Assembly: GCF_003945595.2 (NCBI RefSeq)
Contig: NW_024104096.1
Location: forward strand, 2,971,501 to 3,035,500
Reading direction: 5' to 3'
DNA: 64,000 bases
Source: Pipra filicauda
Lineage: Eukaryota > Chordata > Aves > Passeriformes > Pipridae
Translations under genes and position numbers: made by a program
In this document: positions 11,136 through 23,599 of the stretch, one piece after another
Layout: each line of letters begins with the position of its first letter
Position numbering within the stretch: the stretch's first letter is position 1
The notes under the pieces: generated by a model
Database searches by the model: none
What the model was told of the DNA's origin: nothing
What the model saw: only the letters and a program-made list of their open reading frames with translations

Positions 11136-14100
11136 CAAAAGAGAAAAGAATACCTTTAATAAAACACTGGTGTCTCTAATCACTGACTGAATCAGAAATG
11201 AGCTAGGACTTCAGAACTTTTGGTTTCAATTTCATGCTGAGAACCTCAATTATTATTAGACCATTATTAGGTTTAATTAATAATCCATAAGTTAACTAAT
11301 TTTTCATGCTTATTTTGTTGTTAGAAATCGTAGTGTTACTTAGCAGGTACTTACTTCCTCAGCATCTGGGGAACATTATTAAATTTCAAAACAGGAGGAG
11401 AGTTGTGCTCATGAGGCAGGAAGTGTGCTTTCAATTTTTTAGAAGTGAGAGATAGGATCTTTAATTTTTACTGGAAATAGGTTATTTTCCATCACCTTTT
11501 TAAAAATATTGTGAAAAATATATTTACAGGGAGTTAATGAAGTACTATACAAATTCAGTTTAGAAGAAATAACTTTTATACAAGAAAATTCCTCTGTATT
11601 TGATCATTTTTATGAAAAGTCGCTTAACAAATGTGCACTACAGGAACAAAGGAAGGGAAAGAAAAACGTGTTACTCAAAGTAGTCTGAAAATACAAGATA
11701 CATCATACACAGATAGGAAGCAGGAAGTCCAGTTTTGGCAATTTTGTTTTAATGATCTTCTGATAAATATGAAACTGTCTATTTTATGAAGCTTATACAT
11801 TCAAATAATCTTTCCATTGACATTAAAATCTGCAGCAGGTCTACCATGTGATGTGTACACCAGAGACGTGAAGCTGTGTAATTAAGTACGAGCAGTCATT
11901 GAACAGAAGTTCAGTGAGTTCGGGCAAAAAGACTGAGCATCAAATGGAATGGAAAATTCTATTATTATGTGTTTGGTTTTGAGTAAAGAGCTTCTACTTA
12001 CAGTTAGGTTTAGAGGCTAGGTGTCATCTTTATGCCACTTATCTAATTAATGCTTTTTTCAGAGAGATCTTTTCCTTTCTGTTGCTTCACCAACTGGATG
12101 CAGCCACACTGCAGGAGGTTGCTGTTAGTGATGTGGAACATGTAGCTTTATTAGAAAACTTCTTTAAAAAATTTGGATGTAGCAGGAACATAAGTATACG
12201 ATCCAAGCACCAGCTTCACATCTTAAGCCTTACCAGGCCTCCATTTGCATTTAAACACCTCATTCACATTCAAACACCTGAGCAGACTAAGGTAGAAAAA
12301 ACAATGGCTAAAGGTTATAAAAGCACAATTTTATAGTGCAGTTTCTAATTTAATTGCTGGGAAAAAGGAATAGTTCTTCTAAACCCAGGCATATTGCTGA
12401 TGAAGCATGGAGGAAAAGGCACTTGCACTACTGTGCAAGTGCGGGGGTTATCTCTGTTTTCTGTTTCCTTGTGTGAAAGCATAGGTGTCTCATTTGTTCT
12501 GATTTCAGAGAAAATATGTTAAAATTTGCAGAGAGTCTGAAACAATAGTTCTTAGTTACAAACCCCTCTATTTACTTCAATTGCCAATATTCACACCTGC
12601 CAATATTCTCAATCCAAAAGCGATAGTCTGACAGTGATCTCCTGAATCTGCTGTTCTTAGGATGTTATTTTAATTGGCGTGCCATGCAATCTGTTTGATT
12701 CCTTCCCCAGAGCAGATGCACTTTGAGGTAGAGAGGATTGTTAACTGTTTCAAAGCCTACTATAGCATGGCAGAAAAGAGAAGATATGCCATATTAGTTG
12801 TGGCAAGACATTCTGTCTGGAGGTCAAGAGAAGATGAAGTAATTAAGATATGGATGCTTTATAACACATAATAAGACTGGGTACAAGGATGGACTAGGGC
12901 TTAACCATGGATAACTTGTACATCTTATTTACTAAGGATTATTGTATGGTTTCTCCCTATTGTGAATCATATCCAACTTTCTACAACAACTATTTTGGAG
13001 ACTGTGTCCTCTGTCTTGATGGATGTTTTCATTTACATCTTACTGTTTTCTTATATTCTAATTTTCGGCATTTTTAAATGCATTATTTAATTTTAGAGTT
13101 CTGACATTCTCTGAAGACTGGATGTTGAATTTCATAGTGGTTGTTTCCAGAATGGAAAATTTTTGAACAGTATCCTATACTGGATGTTATCTATTTGTGT
13201 AATTTATCAGAAATTATTAATTATTAATTATTATTATTAATTATCTAGGAAACATTTGTGAGGACATATCCTGTCTGAACAAGATAAAGGATTGTTACAT
13301 GTAGTTTCCAACATAAAATGACTAAAGAATGGAATTATTTTCTTCCATTTTCGGTGTTGTACATTTTATAATATTTTCTGAGTGAAATTTTAACTTTCCC
13401 TAATGTGTAGACAGATTTTCATAGTTCCATTTGAAACATAGAATACGTGAAGTTCGCAATCAGTTTAAAATATCAATATTACAAATATATGAAGAACTGA
13501 TTCTGAATGTTGGTCAGGTGAATACTTTTTTGTGAATTCTTCAAATCCACCAAACCCCAAAACTAACCATTTATGTAACACTATGTATGCAAAACCCTTT
13601 TCTGCCTTGAATCACTGAACATGCAAATTTGTTTTCTGGTTTGGATTTATAGGGTAGATTTGGATTTACAAATTTAGATCCTAATTCATGTTGACAGAGT
13701 AGCAAAATTTTCATCAGGATTTTGTTTTGATGATGACTAAGACTGAGGTAGGTTGACTGCTAAGACGGCTGTTCCCTAATTCATGGCAGTCTTGGCAATA
13801 TCTGTGATCAGTTCTACCTGGACAATGTCAGCACTATTTTCTGGCATTCCAGGGATGAAAATAACTTTTGTAGTATTAATACAAGAATATCTTCCATTTT
13901 TCACTACTAGCAATATTAAATGACAATAAAAATAAGAGATAAAAAAGTCATCTGTCTCTTATTAAGTAATGGCAAGGGGTCTCATGATTATTGTATTATA
14001 TACTGTTTAAATTAATGAACTCCCAGTGCACAAGATTCAGAATTAAAAAGACAATCAATAGCTATAACTTGCACAGTCAATTTTTGTGTCGAAGAGAGTA

Positions 14101-15399
14101 TAATGCATGCTTAAGAGTATGATCTGTAAGTATTTCAACTAGATTTATTTAAGTATGAAAGAATTAAGTATAAAGACAGAATTCAGTTTCCTTAGAAGAT
14201 CAAAATAAAACTTTAGTAAAGGAAGATGTAACTATGCAATAATTATAGAATTTTCCTGTTTTGAAAAGTGAATCAGTTTCTTAGAAAAGTAAATGTGGGA
14301 CCTTCACAACTTAAACAGTTCAATTTCAGTGTTTAAGATAAAATTTAGAAAAAAACCCAAAATCAAAAATCAAAAACCAACAAACACCAAAACCCCAACC
14401 AGTTTGGGAGGTGAATATTCCCCGGTTTGCAGTTTGCTGTGTATTATTTTCTAACTGTGTGCAACACACTCGTATATATCCAATATACATAGAGCAATAC
14501 TAAAATAAAAGAAGAAATTTTGTCTTCCTTTCCCAACCTCCAGACCTTCTAATGCATAATCTTAAGGTATGAAAGATTAGGATTCAAGCTAGGTATGTGT
14601 TGAAAAGGTTACACTCCAATTTCCAAACCCAAGAGAACAATGAAAGGATGCTGGCTAGCTATTCTTTAGAGTTTGCTTTTTAGATATCAGAGAAGTTAAA
14701 AATTGGCCAACTTTGGAAACTGTCTCTCTTTTAAGAGGTCATAATTATTGGAGAACAACCCTTTACAAATGCATTAGCCATTTTGATCTTTCAGGTTAGC
14801 AGATATTTTCAACCTCGATCATGATTGTCAATATAGAATTAGAACGTTGCTATCACATCTCTAAAAATGGGCCAGGATCTTCAAACATGAATAGTTGAAT
14901 TTTGGCATTTTAAACTATATATAGAAGTTGACATATAAAGATGTAGTTCTCAGAAGTGCTGAATATCCAAAACTTACTAGTTTAATGGGAACACTTGCAT
15001 AAGATGGAATTGCTCTATGGAACTAAAATGTAATTTATTTTGATAGTACTCTTCATGCACCATGGCACAAAATGCTTTTCAAGAAAAGCAAACTTCTTTC
15101 CTCAGGTGTAACACTATAAATTCAGCATGACTTTGGATTTAAGGATAGGAAAGAGAGAGTAAATTTCATGCAAAATGTTTAAAAAGTGTTATAAGGCTTC
15201 TTAAACATGTAAGGACTCAGATATATGATAGAAGAATGAGGAGAATAAGGAATTTGTTTGGAACACATTTTTTTCTACTTTATAATTTATTGGCTGGTAA
15301 AAGCTGTAATATATCCTTGGTGATGTCTGACACTGTTGGTTGGTCACCTTGGTAAGTTTTTATATGCTGGTATTAGGATTGTCAGAAATTTTATTTGTG
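11136..15399. other. AT-rich unique DNA with isolated low-complexity spots
   Basis: No supported gene. Low-complexity patches occur at 13204-13245 (TAATTA words) and 14345-14400 (CAAAA/ACCAA words). Frames at 12082-12336 (84 codons) and 12674-12871 (65 codons) look slightly protein-like (for example MHFEVERIVNCFKAYY after a CCTTCCCCAG acceptor-like string), but neither matches a family I know. A perfect 10-bp stem with a 4-base loop lies at 12419-12442. Confidence 0.4.
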
Positions 15400-15404
15400 T
15401 TGGG

Positions 15405-16185
15405 ACCCTCAGGGTACCCCCAGCCCTGCCTGCCTTCCTCCCCTCTCCAGGCTCCCCCCAGCCCTTCCCAGGTGTGGTAGTTTGGTCTAGTATTTACGCA
15501 GTATTCCCTACGATTTTTACGTAAGCCAGGCTATAACAAGAAAGGAGGAAAGACCTTCGCTCTCTTTCCTTCCAGCGGCTTGGAGGTGCAGGTTCCCTGC
15601 TGTTGAGTCTGTCGTGTTGGGGAGCGAGGCCTGGCAAGGCCTTGCTGACCTTGGGAGACGGAGGTTGCCGGCGATCATTCCAGTGTGACTCTCCATTGTC
15701 CTAAGGAGAGTAGTAAGATAGTTTTTTTGCCAGTTCTTTTAGTTGCTAGATGTTGGGCTACTAATCGGGATATATATATATATTTTATTTTGGTTTTGTT
15801 CCTTTTCCCTTCCCCCTTCCCATTCCCTTGTGAAATTGTATATATATTTCAATTGTATATAACTGTAACATACATGTAAATATATTTATATTTATATTGC
15901 TTTAGCTGTCTCTCTCTCGGTTTTCTTGGTTGTTTTTTTCTCCCTCTTCTCCCTGAGGTTTTGGTGGGGGGGGGGGACACGACTTCTTGTGGTAAGGTTT
16001 GGAGACTTGGCAGGGAGCCAGCTTCAAACCGTATCACCAGGACACCACAGCAGCCCCCAGGGTCATCAGCCCCTTCCCCAGCAGTGTTGCTGAAGGGGTG
16101 GTCTCCAGCTCGCCACAACCAGACCCTGCCTGTGGGGAACCCCCAGGAGATCCCCAGTGGTCTCAGCTCCCAGGAGATGCCCTGA
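15405..16185. other. GC-rich island split by the solo LTR
   Basis: On both sides of the LTR (about 15405-15472 and 16042-16185) the DNA is rich in C and G words such as 'cccccagccctgcctgcc' and 'cagcccccagggtcatcagc', unlike the AT-rich surroundings. Removing the LTR and one copy of the target duplication leaves a single block of about 215 bp. I cannot tell whether it was an older repeat or a regulatory element. Confidence 0.5.
15473..16036 (+). mobile_element. Solo LTR (ERVL-like) with perfect 5-bp target duplication
   Basis: The element starts with TGTGGTAGTTTGG and ends with TTCAAACCGTATCA, so it has TG...CA termini, and it is 564 bp long. The bases immediately before it (15468-15472) and after it (16037-16041) are both CCAGG, a perfect 5-bp duplication. 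Five bases is usual for ERVL-type (class III) elements. Inside are 'aagccaggctataacaagaa', an AT-rich part with a TATATATATATA run, a T/C-rich tract and a run of ten or more G near 15966. There is no internal retroviral sequence, so it is the product of recombination between two LTRs. The insertion splits a GC-rich island (about 15405-15472 and 16042-16185). Confidence 0.9.
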
Positions 16186-16808
16186 CAGTTTGTTATTCTG
16201 TTTTAGTGATGAATATCAATACATGAGTATGTAAAGAATAATTATGACAGCTGGTATGCAGTACGCAAAGCACATGTGGCAGTAGTTTTATACCTAAGTC
16301 TTATACACAAAGAAAAGAAAATAGGAAACAAATAGTTGGAAGGTTTTATTCAGTGTCTCTTCTAAACAGACATCAAGAGCTTGTATTTCATCAAAATGTA
16401 CATTTTTGAATCCCACTGAGGTATGTTTTAAACAGCAAAACACCACTTCCTTTTACTTTATTGCAACAAATATTGTTTCACATTAATAAGTCTTTGATGC
16501 TTAACTGATTGTCATTTACTAGCATATATGCAGTCATGCACAACATTCACTTCCAAGTGCTCATTGTGAGATAAAAATAGGAACAGACGAAATTTATTAG
16601 AGAAGAAAATATTTCTTCCCAATTTTAGCCAAAGGATGTAATCGTTGGGTTTTTTATGACCTGTTTTATTTATCATTTTATTAACAAGTGAATGTATTTT
16701 TAAACTTTATTCCTAAAAAATTGAAGGGAGGATTTTAGGGAGCAAGGTCTAGGGATTAAATTAGAAGGCCCCGATTCTGTATATCTTGCTACCAGCAATA
16801 TGTCTTTA
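16186..16808. other. Unique AT-rich DNA between two LTRs
   Basis: No gene or repeat is recognised. Confidence 0.4.
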
Positions 16809-17390
16809 TGTTGTAGTTTAACCACAGCCAGCAACTAAATACCACTTAGCCACTCACTCAGTTTCCATACATCCTTGTCCTCATCCATTGAGAAAGAAAA
16901 GGTAAACCTCATGGTTTGAGATAAGAACAATTTCTTAATTGAAACAAAATATAACAATATATAATAGTAGTAGTAGTAATAGTGGTAATTTTATGAAGAA
17001 GAAGAGAGTAACAAACCCAAGTCATGTGCAGTACAATTTCTCACCACCCGCTGACCGATGCCCAGCCTATCCCTGAGCCACAAACAGCCCCCCCTCGCTA
17101 ACTCTTCCGAGTTCATATGCCGGGCATGACATTCTATGGTATGGAATATCCTTTTGGCCGGTTCAGGTCAGCGCCTCTGGTCATGCTCCCTCCCAGCTTC
17201 TTGTGCAGCTCCTCACTGGCAGAGCATGAGACACCAAAAAGTCCTCGACTTAGGGTCAAGGTAAGCACTGCTCTGCAACAACCAAAACGTCAGTGTGTTT
17301 TCAACATTATTGTCATACTAAATCAAAACCACACCACTGTACCAGATTCTAGGAAGAAGGATAAAGTCTGTTCCAGCCAAAATGAGGACA
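16809..17390 (-). mobile_element. LTR in reverse orientation, same group as 574-762 and 4880-5093
   Basis: Read on the plus strand it starts TGTTGTAGTTTAACC and passes through 'gccagcaactaaataccact', 'gtttgagataagaacaattt', a TAG/TAA-repeat patch (16963-16983) and 'tttctcaccacccgctgacc'. It then continues through 'ggtatggaatatccttttgg' and 'agcttcttgtgcagctcctc', and ends near 'tgaggaca'. On the minus strand this is the normal LTR order, ending in the characteristic 'gctgtggttaaactacaaca'. The length of about 580 bp suggests a nearly complete LTR. I see no target duplication. Open frame 17117-17401 runs across it and is not a host gene. Confidence 0.85.
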
Positions 17391-17825
17391 CCGTACAATA
17401 GCCTTTGAGTACAGCTAAAAATTCTGTCTCTTCAAAACTTTTACTTTAAATAATTCACAGCAAGACTAGAAATTTTGTTTAGCTGTAGTGATTCTAATTC
17501 TATGTATTGGTTTGTAACACTTTGCCCTTGGACATGACACATATTGCTATAGCCAAGTACATTACTGAGCATCTTCTAGCTGTAGGTTTGCTGCTGGTGT
17601 GATGGTCTGAGGATAATGTGTTCCCTCAGAATGCTAGAGTAATAAGGAAACAGTCAACACTTGAGAAACATAAGAATGTTCTGGCCTTAAATAATCTCAG
17701 CATGGCAAAATTTCGATAGGTCAGCCACAAATATTCAGTCACACATGACAATGAAAATAGCATGCATCCCTGTAGTTGTCTACAGTTTGTAGACTTCTGC
17801 TCAATTTGTTTCAGAATAAATTAAT
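17391..17825. other. Unique DNA, no gene seen
   Basis: Nothing recognisable lies between the LTR and the left arm of the inner inverted duplication. Confidence 0.4.
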
Positions 17826-19332
17826 GGCTAGATTTGAAACTGTCCCACTGTAGGGCTAAAGGGAAATGACATAAGGCCTTTGAAATCCACCAGCATAGTT
17901 GGTCTACCTAAAACTCTGACCAGAATCTGTTCTTTTTTATTTCTCCCTTTCCTCATATTTTCTCTGGGAAGAAGGGAGCTAAGATCCAAAGATAGAAGAA
18001 CAAAAGATATTTCCCACATGCAGCCTTTTCAGTTTTTCAGTTTCTTTTGTTTTAATCAGTTTTTGAGTGAGATGGACAAAAATGTCCAAGATGAGTATAA
18101 CCTGACCTGGTCTTTTCAGTGACATTGTTTTGTGAAAATCCAATTTTCTACTGGCATCCCTGAAGAGTTGTGGGATAGGAATACTATGTACAGCCATTCC
18201 CGTCTCATTTGAAACAGCCCTTGGCTGACCTTCTCAGCATGACTGGACAGCTGACTTAAGCTTTTTCAGAGTATGTTTCCTCTAAAACGAAGTGTAGGAG
18301 AAGCAGCAGGCAGCCTATCAGTATAATCCACATACAAATGAAGCATACACTTGTGATAGGATTGACCAAGTTAGTTTAAAAGCATTGTCTAACAGGAGAT
18401 AATATACAAATTAAGGAAGTAATTACATTAGTACCCTGGATCATTTCATACATGTGCAAGTACAAGTGCAGTAAAATCAAATTGATTTTTGGACACATGA
18501 CCTACCTACAACTTCCAGGGACACTTCTACTGCTTCTCAGGGACTAACACAAAAGTCAGAAAAGGAGGGAAATTATTTGGTATCGAACAACACCTTTGTT
18601 TTGCCCAGTGATACCCAAGAGCTATTGATTAGAAAAGTAGACACAGCAAGGGAATGCTGATAGTTAAAGGACGCTTTTCCTTCAGGCTCTTCTGCTCTGA
18701 AGTAGGAAAGCAGTTTGCCTACTGTGACAAGAGAAAAAGAGGAAAATGATTTGTCTACTGGGTGGTAGCTTAGTAGTATCACACTGCAAGTCAGACACAG
18801 CAGAGCTTGCTGGAATGCCACAGCAGCTCTGAGTCAAGGCTTCCTGTGACAAACACTCCCTGTGCTGGCACTTGGTGTCAAGGGAGATGTCCTGGACCAA
18901 ACCATGAGCTTGCATGCGGACGACAAGTGTAGCAAAGGGCTTTGCAAATCTCACTGAAATTGGTCTGAGTTTGGGTTGGAGTTGGGGGATGTTTTGGTGT
19001 TTGTGTTTCCCTTGGAGCACAAGACCTCAGACTTCACCCACTTCTCATCACTTTTGGTTCTGCCGCCAGAGGGCACGAGGAGTCAAACTTTAGTGGCTTC
19101 ACAGTGATACCATTCCCCTTTACCTACAGAAGGAACAGTGACTAAACTGCACTTTGTGACCTCTGCAGTCCCAAAGCAGGCTGCTGATTGGGAGGGGAGA
19201 AACTGGACGTGTTCTTCTGAAGGAAGGAAATCCAAGAACGCATCCTTGGGTATACTTTTATTTCAGAGCCTTTTTACTTTCCCCATTTGTACTCCAGAAG
19301 ATGATGAGCACAGGGAACATATTTGCTTGCTG
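17826..19332 (+). repeat. Left arm of inner inverted duplication
   Basis: This arm pairs with 23600-24815 read on the opposite strand. The core (18481-19239) differs from its partner at about 16 of 760 positions by hand count. From about 18585 to 19062 there are only two differences. The outer part (17826-18136) aligns with roughly 24540-24815 at only about three-quarters identity, and the innermost part (19240-19332) is patchy. About 280-300 bases (18137-18437) are present here but lacking in the right arm. The core holds two overlapping minus-strand open frames (18682-19020, 112 codons; 18573-18821, 82 codons) that are intact in both arms. On the plus strand an acceptor-like 'tttacctacag' at 19119-19129 precedes an open stretch reading GTVTKLHFVTSAVPKQAADW. 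None of these matches a family I know. Confidence 0.85.
19130..19239 (+). other. Exon-like segment in the left arm (unidentified)
   Basis: After the splice-acceptor-like 'tttacctacag' the frame reads GTVTKLHFVTSAVPKQAADW, then EGRNWTCSSEGRKSKN, with one NxT sequon and one cysteine. The counterpart in the right arm (23698-23806, minus strand) has a single amino-acid difference and the same acceptor-like string. No strong splice donor is visible at its end. The protein family is not recognised. It could be a remnant exon of a duplicated gene or a chance open stretch in a young duplication. Confidence 0.3.
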
Positions 19333-22300
19333 TAGGAAGACATTCATCTGGAAGAGGACCCATTTGCGCATCCAAGAGTTCGGATCAGCTCAGAGGGATG
19401 TGTTCCCAGGGTCCTTGAAAGCTTTAAGAAAGAGATGAGGGCCAGACCCTTGTTAACAAATTTTTACAGACAACTGACACCCTATTGTGTGCCATGAAAT
19501 TTACTGTAGTGATTTTGTCACCAGTTTAGTAACTTCTGGTGAACTTGTTAAAGTCAATTTAACTGTGAAAACAAAATAATATTAAATAGCAAATTACAAG
19601 CCCTGGGCCACTGTTTAAAAGGCTGCCGATCAAATCTAACACTTCTGTGTAGAAGTAACTTGGAGGAGGTGGGGGGCAAAGTCCAACCCTGTGAGACTGA
19701 CAAGAAAACTGACACTAAACTCTGTTTCATCCCATCCCATCCCATGTTATTCTGTCCACAGAAGAAAGTTCTGTGAGTCTGACCCAGGCATCCCTTCACT
19801 CACCCCCAAACCAGCCACACAGTTGCACAATATTAGTGCAACAGACTGTGACCATTTGTCAAGTCACCACCAGGCTGGCAGCTCCCTGTGGAGCAGGAAC
19901 TGGAAGCGTCGGGAGTTCTCCATGGGATAGAACTTGGCTGCCAGGGCCAATTTCACTCCAAGCCAGAAGCAGGGCAACTTGAGGGTCACTGGGGCAGCTC
20001 CACCCCTGGGAATCATGCGGCTGCCCAGGGGTAGCCTGAGGCTGGTCCAGCCACAGGTGGGCTTGGCTTGACATGGCCCCTCTCTGGTCAGGGCAGGGCT
20101 GTGAAGAACTGGTGACCAGTTTCTGTGGCTGTGTCACTGGGGCAGAAGTTGATGGCCCTGGGGGGCTGACATGGGGTCCTGGGCCATGGGCAGGGGTGGA
20201 TGAGTCACAGAAGGGCTGGGTAGGGGCAGTGAGATCTGGTGGTGTTCTCTGGTCCCTGAGACTTTCCTCTGCTTCACTGTGCAGGTAATATTTCCTACAG
20301 AAATTGAAAGCCAGAAAAAAAGGAATAACTCTCAGGAACATGTGCTTGTGGTCAAACCCCATTTTATAAAGATGGCATAACTATCAAAGAAAAGACAGCA
20401 ACATTTAAAAGTAAGAAGAAAAAAGGCTGAGAATATCAAACATAGCATCACCTCTTCTGGTTCCTGATTAATAAAGCCTCTTCAACCACAGCTGTTTTAT
20501 CACCTTGTGTTTGAAGTCTTTACATGCATGTTTTAGCAGTGTGTTACTAGAGGTGTCTTTGCCAGAATATCTATTAAAAGACATTTCTTATGTTCCAGGG
20601 GAAGTGAAAAGCTTTGTTGGTGTAATTCCAATTTTTTAAGTGTCTAAAGAAGCAAACAGTTGATATGTGGTTCTGTGATATCAGCAGAAGCCAAGCGGCA
20701 CCGTAGCTTCCAAACCAGGATGCTTACAGTTTGCAGAATAGACTGAATAAAAACTTTGAGAGTAATAACGTGTTTATGCTGTGCGTGCTCAAAGGCAGGT
20801 GCATTTGGTGCATAAACACTGTTTTCCAAAAAACAGAATGACAGTGTTGCACATATCATAATTCTGACAGACATAATATCCCTGTATTCCTGGACTGCAC
20901 TTTTAAAATGCAAGAATAGTTCAGAAAAAAACATGGCTTTTAAAAACAATTTTAATAGGGACATATGCCTCAGAAATTACAGGCTGACTAGGAAAAATAA
21001 TTCCTAAACCAGAATTTAAAAATAAAAACAAAATATTAAAGCAGTAAAATATTCACCATTTTTGACTAATAATACAGTGAAAACTTACCATCTCAGAGTT
21101 TTTTATCAAGATAGTAAATACTAAGATGTGGATATATGTTACATCATGTAGCACATTTTGTTATGTGGATACATTTATAACTACACCCTCCACAGCACTG
21201 TCAGATCCAGACCTGTGGAAGTGAAACCTTCAGTCCTTGTGAGGGTATGGAAAACCATATACAGGTATTTAAAATTAAAAGAAATTATGCATCTTCAAAA
21301 AGGCAAAGCACAAGGAGATATCTAGAGCAAAAGTGAGATTTGGTATCAATCAGTTTATGAAAGAAATACGTTATATGAAATCATGAGAAAGGAGAAAGGA
21401 GCTCAGACAGACATACACCACATAATAGATTACAGACACAAAGCTAGCAAGGGAATATTTTACTCCTAGGAACTTCAGAAAGTTAACTCTGATGAGGATA
21501 GTCCTCAAAATTTTCAAGATACTCTCAGGCAAAGGATGAAAGGAATAGTTTTTGGTGTAGTCCTGTTGCTGGGCTCCTTTGCTAAATACAAATTTTCCTT
21601 GGTTTTCCTCGGCAAGCATATTCTTTCTTGTCCCAAGAAGGAATATGCTTGTGTTTCTCTGATTTTCCTAGGCATTCCTTCATATTGTCCTATATTTCCT
21701 GAACAACAAGATCAAGGCACTCAGGTTTCTTCACATGATCTACCACTTCTGTTTTGAGTTTTTCCAGTAGAATGAAACTTTGTCTCACTTTTCCTGATCA
21801 TTCTGATCCATATGTGCCAAGGTTTGCTGAAGATCTCTGCTGTAAGGCTTAGTTTTTTTACACCCTGTTAAGCCTAGTTTTTGGAGACTGACCCATATGT
21901 CTACATCCAAACAGTGGAAAATGTCATCCCTAATGTCTTCACTGGGTAGTGGTGGCATCGTTACTTGCTCCTGTTAGTTTGCAGATAACAGGTAAATTTT
22001 TTTTCACATGTGGTCTATCACTACTTAGCAGAAAACCCTGGAAATTGGCAAGTTCAAAACTTAGGGGATAATAAACTCTCCAGCTTTTTTCACCAGCAGC
22101 TTTTTCTTTTGAGAGACAGCCTCTTCAGGTTTTAATGAATTTGTGACAGGTTTTCAGCACGTGTATCTGGCGAGACATTAAGAGGATGTTCTCTTTCAAT
22201 GTATTCAGGGAAATTCAGGAATGTGTTTTATCAGGTCATCAGAAACAGATCAAAGCATAGCTTTCCACAGTCTGTGGGGAAGAGATCAGCAGCTCCTGGA

Positions 22301-23383
22301 GGGATAGAAGCTGTTCAGGCACTGGGACATCATATTCCTGTTTCTGCCTTGGTATCAATGCAAGTGTGTTGGATCAACTCATCTGCTTTTATTTCTGAGT
22401 GCTGGCTTCCAAATATGAATTTTGTAAAACTGTTTTTGCAGGAAAAAAAGAAGTCCTGTTCTTAGCCTAAAAAACTCCTGTCATAAATGTTTCAAACAAC
22501 AAACAGGCACCCATATGGTGACATAAGAACATCTTCAGACACTGTTAAGGAGAGCATGTCTTCCGATGACAAATCTGCCTGAAGGTAAGGTTTGGAAAGA
22601 GCATGATGCATTTTGTATTGAGACTGAAGTTGCAAGCCTTTTTACCCCAAAAAAATAATTTTGGATTCTAAAAAGGACACTAAGATTCATGTGATACATA
22701 TACTTAGGAAAAACATTCTCAATTTTGCAACTTCACAAGCAGAATTATTCAAATCATTGATTACAGTCATAGTTATTTTCTTTGAGGGAATAAATGATTT
22801 ACTCTTAGGACTTCAGTTAAATTCCCCAGAAATTTAAAAAAAAATGTTTACATAAAACTTTCTAATATGTTAATTGTGAGAAACTATAACACATACATAT
22901 TTTCAGGTGTTTAAGAAAGTAACTGGTTTGCATTCTCCAGGGAACATTTAAAAAAACTTTTCCCAGAGTTGCTAGGTAACCCTACAAAAATAGTGGTAAA
23001 AGAGCTCTGCTAGCACTTCTTGGTCATCAGAAACAGACCAGAAAAACTATAAGGGCTGCTGTTAAGTTTTTCACTAATTTTCTATTTCCTATAGACCGCC
23101 CTCTGCATCTTCAGAAGGGACATGGTCCCTGTAGCCCCCCTCTTCTTGTTCCTGGTGATGGAATGTTACCCTATCAGAACATTTTTAAGGATGACACCGT
23201 ATGGATTTACCACAGAAACTAACATGAAGTTCCTCCACACCTCGGAATTTACTTTTCTCTGTTAGATGCATTTAGAGCGATACCCTTAAATTTAAGGCAA
23301 CCATTCCCCTGGCTGTGAGGAGCTGCATGTTTTGGAACTTGGTAAAACTAATGGAGTGATACGTTCATCAAATGTAAACTTAC
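19333..23383. other. Spacer of the inner inverted duplication
   Basis: About 4 kb of mostly single-copy DNA. A GC-rich block at about 19835-20290 contains the longest uninterrupted minus-strand frame of the spacer (19859-20362, 167 codons, rich in P, S and Q). It has no recognisable domain and probably stays open because of its base composition. A CATCC-type run (CCCATCCCATCCCATG) lies near 19731. The rest is AT-rich and I see no repeat family in it. Confidence 0.45.
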
Positions 23384-23537
23384 TTGCCAGTTCAGCTAAG
23401 TAGTCACCAAATGGGTCCCAGTTTCCTGTTGAATTTCTGAATATCAAAGCATCTGTGCCATGATAAAAACAGTGGTCATGCAGCATATAGAAGAGAAAGC
23501 TAGCATTGCACTCTAGAGTCACATTGTCCTTGGCATA
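23384..23537 (-). pseudogene. Exon-like block with splice signals (unidentified gene fragment)
   Basis: On the minus strand a pyrimidine-rich run (CTTTTGTCTTTTTGCTTTGTGG) ends in AAG at the 5' side, and a consensus donor GTAAGT (followed by TT) directly follows the 3' side at 23383-23376. Between them lie 154 bases, that is 51 codons plus one base. The block begins YAKDNVTLECNASFLFYMLH and ends GNWDPFGDYLAELA, with three N-glycosylation sequons (NVT, NAS, NST) and two cysteines. This is the look of an extracellular or lumenal domain. It lies in a 168-codon open frame (23292-23798). The matching position in the left arm has lost it. I cannot name the family. It may be one exon of a dead or rapidly evolving gene, or chance. 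Confidence 0.35.
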
Positions 23538-23599
23538 CTTCCACAAAGCAAAAAGACAAAAGATCATTGACAGATGCAAATTATGACCTTTTTCTCCTG

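Noticed and set aside
12674..12871. Possible exon after a CCTTCCCCAG acceptor-like string
   Set aside because: It is a single short frame without a donor or recognisable family; chance is a sufficient explanation.
15849..16226. Overlapping frames of 74-89 codons near the solo LTR
   Set aside because: They cross the LTR boundary and the target duplication, so they cannot be old genes.
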